Positions 57,101 to 64,000 of a stretch of 64,000 nucleotides of DNA are shown in pieces. The first letter of the stretch is position 1; each line of letters opens with the position of its first letter. Under the pieces are notes generated by a model. The model did not search any database, was not told the DNA's origin, and saw only the letters and a list, made by a program, of their open reading frames with translations. The translations under genes and the position numbers were made by a program. The stretch comes from Marsupella aquatica. Its lineage: Eukaryota; Marchantiophyta. The stretch covers positions 25,420,001-25,484,000 of the forward strand of contig OZ316893.1 of NCBI GenBank assembly GCA_973895155.1. The letters are read 5' to 3'.

Positions 57101-60091
57101 AGAACAACTGGCCCCATTATGTGCGAAGATTGAAAGGAATATGTACTTTGTGTGCCACCGACTTACAGGATTGGATATACCTCCCAAAGAGTTAGCAATC
57201 TTATGTCAAAAGGTTTGCCTACTTTTCTTTCTTTTTCTTTGTAGTCAGTGCTCTTTGTTGGTGTCATGCAAGCAAATCTCAAGTGTATTAAAATCTGAAA
57301 CGAAAACAACATCGGTTCAGCTCCCTCTCACAACACCAATACAGGAGATATGCAATTCATGGAGGAACCATCGTTCCTATGACTGGTTTTCTTTTCCTTC
57401 AGGTAGAAAATCTTGTTGTTGGAGCTCCGTGTGGAATCATGGATCAAATGGCATCTGCTTGTGGAGAGGCTTATAAGCTTCTGGCCATGGTGTGCCAGGT
57501 ATGACGACACCTTTCTAGCTTTCAAAACACTAATTTCTGGCAACGTAATGCAAATTTCTTGATATCCTTGTGCCATAGAGGTGGGGTAGGTACTTGTTCA
57601 GCAAGATAGCCTTAAGGTAGGAGTTAAGTATTTTTTCTCCTTTACCCTAGTGGGAAATAATCATCTGAACTTGTGTTCAGCAAGACAGCCTTAAGGTAGT
57701 AGTTGCGTATTTTTGCCCCTTCAACCTACTGGGAATAATCATTTGAACTTGTGTTCAGCCTGCACATGTGAAGGAGCATATCACCATTCCAACAAATTTA
57801 CGATTCTGGGGCCTTGATTCTGGTATAAGGCACAGGTATGGATTAGACGACACATTATCGAAGCTTCAAAGCTAAAATATTCACAGGGGTTAATGACCTA
57901 TATAGGATGTAATTTAAGACATTATAATGAGTGTGGTTTTATATATTTATGAAGAACATGCTTTACACCTTACCTTTGGCACCAGAAATTTTCTTTGTAG
58001 CTGAAGTTATCTATTGTCGTACAATGCGGGAGGAGCAGACTATGGATCTGTCCGTGTGGTTTCTAAATTTTTATGAAAAGCATTCTTTGCATCTTAGATT
58101 GGCACCAGAATTTGTCTCTGAAGCTGAAGTCAACTATTGTCGTACAGTGTAGGAGGAGCAGACTATGGATCTGTCCGTGTGGGGGCTTTCATGGGCCGTC
58201 GGATCATTCAATCAGAAGCTCAAAGACTTCTCGCAGAGTTGTCACAACAACCATGCGATAGCAGCAGCCTTGATGGGTTGTTAGATGAAACTCTACTGGA
58301 AATCCACGAAGCAAACCTGTCTCTCGTTGACGAAGAAGCCAACTTGGACTACCTCTGCAATATTCATCCCCACAGGTGACACCATAAATCACTCGCCAGT
58401 ATTTTTGAAATACTTTTAAGATCATAATGTTGTCTAAGTATTCGGGTAGATGTTCCACATTATTTACCCAGTTGAGAAGAAAGTTTTCAGGTCAACGTTT
58501 GATTTGGGTGGACGTACAGTAGCTTCTCTGACTTGATAATCTGCATCGATCTATTTCATTCATGAACTTATGATGAACGCTGTAGGCATTACTAAGGATA
58601 CCATCTGAACAGCGCAGAAGACTTTAATGGCCTCATTGAATTATGAGAACTTGAACATTTTGTTGGCGGCTAAGTGGATTGCTCAAAACGGTTCCAGGTT
58701 TGAAGCTCAATATGCACGGTGGATTCCAGCAGACATGCATGGGAAGAGTTTCTCTGAAAGTTTTGGTGACCATAACGATCCCGTTACAAGGATTGATGTG
58801 AACAGTACTTACAATATCAAAGCACCAACTGTACATCCTATATATGAGAATTTCCGTGTGAAGGTATGACACAAACCTTAACTTCTGTACCTCAATAATG
58901 ATCTGTGTCCCTGCATGGTAGGATGCAGTGATAAGAGGTGTTGTGTGATCAGCTGAATCTTGACCTGACTGTTTTCTGACTGATTGGGTTTCGTGGCAGA
59001 CGTTTGCTTCATTGCTGACTGTGGCAAACACAGATGAACAGCTCGCTGCTCTTGGAGAACTCATGTATCAGGTGGGTACTTCTATTGTCACCCACAACCT
59101 CAAGTCGGGGACATTTTCACTACCTTCCTTCAGAAGACACATTTTTCTGTATCCTTCATATGTGATTTATCATACTCCTTGTTTATCTACACCTCCAGAA
59201 GTAAACAGGAAAATCTACAACGTAACAATCAGTACCTGTTTATAGTATTGAGGGATTCTCTGGGGCTGTCAAAATTAGTCCAAGCCCATTGGTGTCCGTC
59301 CAGTTAGTCTTTAGCAATATGTGAAAGCGTCAAGCACAGACGTTGCATGGTTTCTTGAACGCTTCTGTCCGTCAGTAACATACAAGAAGGCCGCTGACCC
59401 TAAATCTCAATGCAGTCACACTCTGGCTATTCCAGTTGCGGACTTGGTTCCAAGGGCACAGATAGGCTGGTGTCACTTACGAGGTACATGCAATATAACA
59501 AACGGACCAGTCCTTTCGAGCAAGGCCCATTGTTTGGCGCCAAGATTTCAGGTGGAGGGTGCGGAGGAACAGTGTGTGTTTTAGGCCGACATACACAAGA
59601 AGCTGAGAAGCAAATCACTCACGTAAGGATGGCCCTCATAGTCCCCTCTGCCGCTGTCATGCCATCTGCATACCTCTCAGTTTGAGAAGCTCTTTCATAG
59701 TGCATACATTGTGAGGGTCACAAGCCTTTCCCTCTCCTTTTCTCATCGCGGTGAGAAGAGAGAGAGGAGGCGGGGGTGCTCTGACAACTCTGTCGGGATG
59801 CCTTCAATTGAGGCCTAGCAGAGGTCGTAATTCAATCTGTCAAGGAGAGGGTGTAATGCAGAAAGCCCACATTAGATGATCTACAACGATTACAGTCTCA
59901 TTCAGTTGCCAACCATTCAAGGAGAGCTACCAATGGACTGTGAAGTTTGTATATTGACATGTTAATATCATCCGCCTGTGCAGATCCAAGAACTTTACAA
60001 GGCGTCAACTGGACATCTACCATATTTGTTCGAGGGCTCCTCACCTGGGGCTGCCCAGTTTGGATATCTTCGCATACTTCGCAGAAAATGA
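48160..60091 (+). CDS. ARA1: L-arabinokinase (ARA1), 29 exons
   Basis: Phosphorylates free L-arabinose to L-arabinose-1-phosphate for salvage into UDP-L-arabinose in the cytosol. Exons: 48160-48264, 49214-49321, 49469-49537, 50245-50328, 50556-50632, 50886-50952, 51254-51311, 51634-51701, 51961-52023, 52348-52401, 52594-52696, 52854-52963, 53148-53267, 53493-53549, 53779-53966, 54247-54418, 54751-54834, 55416-55541, 55653-55786, 55913-55994, 56898-56985, 57169-57212, 57403-57498, 57759-57835, 58148-58375, 58698-58863, 59000-59071, 59416-59622, 59984-60091. All are GT-AG and in phase, giving 1004 residues (Arabidopsis about 1039). Residues 1-380 are glycosyltransferase-like ([40 protein letters not shown]). 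The rest is a GHMP kinase: [14 protein letters not shown] near 511-524, ATP loop [12 protein letters not shown] near 648-659, and [16 protein letters not shown] near 941-956. No signal peptide. The ATG context AGTG-ATGG is good; the frame stays open upstream but without another ATG. Confidence 0.96.
48687..48980 (-). other. antisense open frame inside ARA1 intron 1, possible exon or gene relic
   Basis: On the minus strand a frame without stops runs from an acceptor-like CACACAG (just before 48,980) to a TAA at 48,687. It encodes [40 protein letters not shown] and [13 protein letters not shown]. Its composition, with several Trp and Tyr and mixed charge, looks protein-like. There is no upstream ATG in frame, so it would have to be a terminal exon or a gene fragment. 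I do not recognise the family. Confidence 0.3.
54022..54060 (+). other. possible 39-nt alternative mini-exon of ARA1
   Basis: Bounded by GGAACAG and GTCAGG, it enters and leaves in the same phase as the junction of exons 15 and 16. It would insert 13 residues ([13 protein letters not shown]) before [10 protein letters not shown]. Flowering-plant ARA1 has an acidic DDF-type stretch at about this point, which makes it plausible. The gene model is in frame with or without it. Confidence 0.35.
57597..57758 (+). repeat. tandem duplication in ARA1 intron 23 that copies the 3' splice site
   Basis: Two units of 79 and 78 bp, each beginning TTCAGCAAGA-AGCCTTAAGG and ending TGAACTTGTG, lie at 57597-57675 and 57676-57753. 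A third TTCAG at 57754-57758 is the acceptor I use for exon 24. Use of the acceptor at 57680 would reach an in-frame TGA, so only the last copy fits the protein. Confidence 0.88.
57931..58182 (+). repeat. 123-bp tandem duplication spanning the ARA1 intron 24/exon 25 junction
   Basis: Units at 57931-58053 and 58054-58176 share TGGCACCAGAA, GCTGAAGT, CTATTGTCGTACA and AGGAGCAGACTATGGATCTG. The first 29 bases of exon 25 are thus present in a decoy copy at about 58,025-58,053. In that copy the acceptor reads CGTACAATG instead of CGTACAGTG, so its AG is lost. Confidence 0.92.
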
Positions 60092-60990
60092 GCAAAAAAT
60101 GAGGACTATTGCTCCGTTGGGCGCTCATTCATGGGATAGTCCCCACTAAGGTGACATTCCCTGACCTCTCATGTGAGCGTCTCAGTAAGGTAAAATCTCA
60201 AAAGACGGATGAAATCTCTTGAAGCCCCCAGGTGCAAATCCATGACGGGGAACAGGACAGATACTAGAGAATTGGTCGCCACCTCAAGTACTCACTGAAT
60301 AATGTTTGCCCATCAGTAGTAGTAGTTCTGATGAGGTAGCAACTGAAGGGCCATATTAAGTCCGCGTCATATATGCCTCCTCCTTGATGACTCCAATTTT
60401 CAGGAGAGACAGGCCAATACATGTTACAACTTAGATAATTATACATTCTAGATGTCATTAGGGGGCAGCTGATGGATCTGCTGATAGGAGAACGGATCTG
60501 TCCAGGTAATTAAATGGTCCCTTATAAGGAGAATGGATAACTACAGTAGAGCCCCCATACCAGCGAAGTAGCTAGACCTGTCAATCCTGTTTGTGGACTA
60601 CATTTGTGACACTAATGACTAAACTTGTATCTAAACAAGATGGACTACTATTGTCTTTATAACAAAAGACAACCTGAATGCAAACAAGATGTGTGAATGT
60701 TTTCAGTATGAGATAAGCTCAATGAGTGTAAACAACAAAACTAAAACAGCAGAAGATGAAGGTGATGGACTTTGATGTGCCCAACTCGACTCTTGGGTGC
60801 TTCTTCTTGGCCTTAGTCTGTTGATAGATCAGTTCCATGACATGTGGTCTGAGCACTGGTCGGAGCACGGATCACGGCGTTGAGGGGTAGCATGATTGGC
60901 AATGATCATAAGGTAAGTTTGGTGTTTGGTTGAAGCCAGCCAACCGCCCCTAAACACTTTCTAACCAATTTGCTTCGAAGTCACTTTCCT
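60092..60990. other. 3' flank of ARA1, no further gene
   Basis: Follows the ARA1 stop at 60089-60091. No convincing frame. The first part would hold the 3' untranslated region. Confidence 0.45.
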
Positions 60991-60992
60991 AC

Positions 60993-61268
60993 TTAGCTTT
61001 GTGTTTGTTTTTGTGTGCCTTACTGGATAAAAGCACCTCAGGCATGCACGACCGTGATTCTATCCTGTACAAGCAAGTAGTGGCACTGGTTTAGTGAGCC
61101 TGAAGCACAAAATACTTTCATTTACAAGTAACTTTTTTTGTTAGTTTCGTATTTGTTTTGTGTACACTAAAGCACTCTTTAGTGTGTGTTATGGGATGTA
61201 AGCACCGAAGGCGTAGGCAAGGGTGTTACTATCCTGCACAACCAAGATTGGCAGTGTTTTAGTCACCT
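60993..61268. repeat. diverged duplication, offset about 155 bp
   Basis: GTATTTGTTTTGTGT, AAGCACC-AGGC, ACTATCCTG-ACAA and GCA-TGTTTTAGT-A-CCT at 61,145-61,268 repeat the order of matching pieces at 60,998-61,100. Divergence is strong. Confidence 0.5.
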
Positions 61269-61649
61269 CAAAAGTAAGACAAAAGCACTGGTCTTACCTT
61301 GCACTAGTCTTTAGCTTACACTGGTCCAAGGTAAGACCAGAAGTTAGGTGGACTCAAAGATTACTAAGTCCTCTGTCAGCCACTAGGTGGTCATGGAAGG
61401 TTTTTTTTCCTGAATGCTTTTGTCAGTGGGTGGGGACTCGACCGGAAACCTCACTCTAGACAAGAAGATATTCAAGTGGCATAAGTCTCAAGTGGAGGAA
61501 AATCCATTAGAAGAACTAGGAAAACTGTGGAATTTAAATAAAGAAAAAGATAAACCATCCCCAAAGGTCCAACTTTCTTTTGTTTAATCTTGAACTAGTT
61601 TTGTTTACTAGTTTTGTTTAATTTCAAGAAGTGTGCAAGCAAAGGGGAG

Positions 61650-61815
61650 TGTTCAGGTTCGGCCTCAAGAAGGTGCATTGTGACACCTTTCGGCCCATCT
61701 CATGATCATGGCAAATTCATCACCATAATCCAATGGCCAAGGAGGAGTCCAACAGAATGACATTTCATAAACAGACCATGAGAAAGAAAGAGTGGGATTG
61801 CATATTACTAGCCTG
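61650..61815 (+). mobile_element. LTR-like remnant, copy 2
   Basis: AAAGGGGAG followed by TGTTCAGGTTCGGCC resembles a polypurine tract and the first bases of a 3' LTR. The next 160 bases match the copy at 27,838. GTGTGCAAGC precedes it, as in that copy. The retroelement interior upstream shows no surviving coding motif. Confidence 0.5.
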
Positions 61816-61879
61816 AATGCCTGAGCTTTGCTTGTAAATAGATGGTGAGTACAATAAGGGTGAGTACCCTTATTGTAGC

Positions 61880-63031
61880 TTTTGATCTTTTGATAGAGTT
61901 AGTGGATAGTCTAACCTGACTGCCCAGTCATTGAACATAAGTAGAGGTGAGTATATTTGATAGAGCTTGTTGTCTGTTCTCCAATTTGCAGCAATACACA
62001 TTGAGCCATTGTCAAAGACTCACCCTACTCACAATCCTTGGTTTTCCACTCGCACCAACTTCAGCTACACCCATAGAGTCACGGTCTAGAGGGGCTCTTC
62101 ACCATAGGCCTTGAGCAGTAGGTTCACATTGCAATTATGTAGTGTTTACGTTGGATAACTATTTGCCATTAGGATTGGCTGTATGCCATATCCATTAGTC
62201 AATGTAGAGGCTGGTGAAAGAAAAAAAGAAAAAAATACTTTTTTGTGAAAAAGTTATGACCTATTCTTTAGGACCAAATGTCATCATTCGTAATCTCCAA
62301 GCTTTGAGATGCCCTATTGAGTTCCTTAAATCCCCACTTCCTGGTCACACCCCACCTTCAATTATGCCCCAGAGCCTAGAGTCAGTGTCTAGAGGCCTCA
62401 CTCTAGAGAGTAAGCCTGCTTCACTCTAGAGAGTAAGCCTGCTTCACTCTAGATTCATGAGAGTAGCTTTGGATCATAATTATACTTGTTCTATTACTAG
62501 CTTGACTGTCCATTCTTTCAACTTAAACAGAAGTGGGGACCAAAAATACCTTGCAAAAAGCAAATATTCCCTAGTACTATCCATGTTCATCAATAATTTG
62601 CACCAAAGTGCTCGAGAGTCATAGTCTAGAGGCTCCACTTGAGGTGGGGACAGAAAATACCTGGCTTGCAAAAAGCAAACATTCCCTACTGTTCACATTC
62701 ATCAATAATTTGCTCCAAAGTGCTCCAGAGATTCAGTCTAGAGGCCTCACTCTAGATAGTAGGCCGTAAGTGTAACTTTAGATGAGCCGTGAGAGTAACT
62801 TTAGATGGAGATTATAGTTACTAGCCTAGCTACCATCCTTTTGAACATAAGTAGAGGCTACAATTAAAAAAACTTTGCAAAAAATTAATTAAAGATTCTT
62901 GATCATTTTTTACTTGCCCTCTATCCCTACACTCCCAGTTTCAGTATGGTTTGCGGGAGGCCCAAATTCATGGACTACATGCTTCACTCTAGCCAATAGG
63001 CCATGAGTTAGCATTGGATTGTGATTATATA
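61880..63031. repeat. degenerate tandem repeat region, TCTAGAGG(C)-rich
   Basis: The phrases GTC(A)-GTCTAGAGG, TTCACTCTAGA, GTAGGCC, TTTGGAT-ATAATTATA, TTACTAGCCT, and GAACATAAGTAGAGG recur in the same order at intervals of roughly 300-400 bp (near 61,940, 62,390, 62,620, 62,740, 62,850). Within it, a perfect 23-bp duplication lies at 62401-62423 and 62424-62446. The same phrases continue after the MITE to about 63,620. Confidence 0.7.
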
Positions 63032-63325
63032 CTCAGGGGTCTCACTAATGGATGCCTCTCCATCACCTGCAACGTTTTTAGGCCTCGGACCCCCTAAAAT
63101 GTAAGAAAATTTTAATTTTTTTGACCCCTATTAAGTTGGAATATTCTCAAAATATTCCAAAATTTTGGTTATAAGGACCCTAATGTTCTTATAAGTCTCA
63201 AAATTGGATTTAAAAGACACTATTGTTCTTCTCAGAAAATTCTTAAGTCTTCCCTTCGAACCAATAAAATGACCTTATACTTTGTCGCACGTGATATATC
63301 ATTTTTGTGGAAGTGCAACCCCTGA
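63032..63325 (+). mobile_element. 294-bp MITE with 9-bp target duplication
   Basis: GATTATATA flanks both ends (63023-63031 and 63326-63334). The termini are CTCAGGGGTCTCAC on the left and, inverted, TCAGGGGTTGCACTTCC on the right. The interior is AT-rich and noncoding. The TCAGGGG ends, the TGTCGCACGTGA motif near the right end and the 9-bp duplication suggest a Mutator-like nonautonomous element, distinct from but similar in style to the 284-bp family. Confidence 0.75.
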
Positions 63326-63334
63326 GATTATATA

Positions 63335-64000
63335 GTTACTAACGAATTGAATATGCCTTCCTTGAATGTTAATAAAGGTGAATAGAAGTTTCACTCTAGA
63401 CTATAGGTAGGCCCTAAGTAGTTTTGGATTGCAATGATATAGTTACTAACCTAACTACCTGTTCCTTGAACATAAATAGAGGTGAAGAAACACAACAACC
63501 TTGCTATTCCCCTTGATCTGCTGACTTTGGTCCTTGAGTCAAGGTCAAGAGGTTCACTCTAGACAGTTGGCTTGATTCTCTACCTATGGTCCTAGTGTCA
63601 AGGCTTGGAGGTTCACTCTAGGAAGTTAGCAAAGGGCTATGGGAGTAGTTTTTGACTGGGATTCGATACATACTTTGGGAGCCAACTCGCATGTGGGTGC
63701 CCTACATTATCCAACTCTCAAACTACTTGCAAAATGTTTGGATAAAAGCAGACCTTGTTTTACAACAGGATTCACTCAAGTGCAATGTCTCTGCTTTTGT
63801 TTTATTTTCAATTCAACCTGGAAGGGCCCGAAAGTTTTGAGCTCTTGCCCTTGGAAGTCTAAATTACATGCTGTCAGGCTTGGCATAGGAGAGGGTTCTG
63901 CTAGGCATGTAAATCACGCTCTATCAAACACTGCCAGGAGTCAAGTTGAGGGCTGATTCTTTAGAACTACGTACATGCTTGTTGGACCTTACAGCCAACT
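63335..64000. other. continuation of degenerate repeats, no gene supported
   Basis: TTCACTCTAGA-TATAGG and GAACATAAATAGAGGTGAAG continue the repeat phrases of 61.9-63.0 kb to about 63,620. Two overlapping frames of 62 and 105 codons at 63,639-63,956 carry no recognised motif. Confidence 0.4.

Noticed and set aside
62401-62446. Possible CRISPR-like or regulatory array from repeated TCTAGAGAG
   Set aside because: Only one 23-bp direct duplication without spacers, within degenerate plant repeat DNA.

Overview
The window is nuclear DNA of a land plant. Three intact intron-bearing genes support this: a D6PK-type AGCVIII protein kinase, mitochondrial ribosomal protein uL13m, and the two-domain plant L-arabinokinase ARA1. 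The exon sequences look diverged from flowering plants, so a non-seed plant (bryophyte or lycophyte grade) is my guess. That placement is inference and not firm.

Layout. 1-480 is a GC-rich edge, perhaps the flank of a gene to the left. 481-11,650 has no gene I can support; it holds a double perfect hairpin (7336-7390) and a decayed tandem array (9455-9915). 11,652-14,887 (minus) is the AGC kinase, two exons, 589 residues. 17,330-18,440 is a roughly 99-bp satellite-like array. 18,440-33,800 is mostly CpG-poor decayed repeat DNA with a GC-rich island (19,330-19,960), a 70-bp tandem array carrying a tRNA-derived SINE-like insertion with a 16-bp target duplication (25,423-25,548), and an LTR-like remnant (27,838). 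33,847-34,753 (minus) is uL13m, four exons, 166 residues, with a hairpin-bearing tandem array just upstream. 35.2-39.6 kb is degenerate repeat DNA.

40,242-46,896 is a decayed 6.65-kb PIF/Harbinger-type DNA transposon sitting inside a GATGGGATGGGACC-containing minisatellite. It carries a broken DDE transposase, an opposite-strand DNA-binding-type ORF, and two further coding segments of unknown function. Two 284-bp MITEs of one family are nested in it in inverted orientation. Each has its own 11-bp target duplication, and one of them splits the transposase frame exactly.

48,160-60,091 (plus) is ARA1: 29 exons whose phases join without conflict into 1004 residues, an N-terminal glycosyltransferase-like half followed by a GHMP sugar kinase. 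Two of its introns contain local tandem duplications that copy the 3' splice site. 60.1-64 kb has no gene; it holds degenerate tandem repeats, a second LTR-like remnant and a 294-bp MITE with a 9-bp target duplication.

The three genes do not form a functional unit. Sugar salvage (ARA1), organelle translation (uL13m) and signalling or auxin-transport control (kinase) are separate jobs of ordinary plant genes spaced by transposon debris. Exon structures were derived by reading frames and GT-AG sites against remembered family sequence; no alignment or RNA evidence was available.
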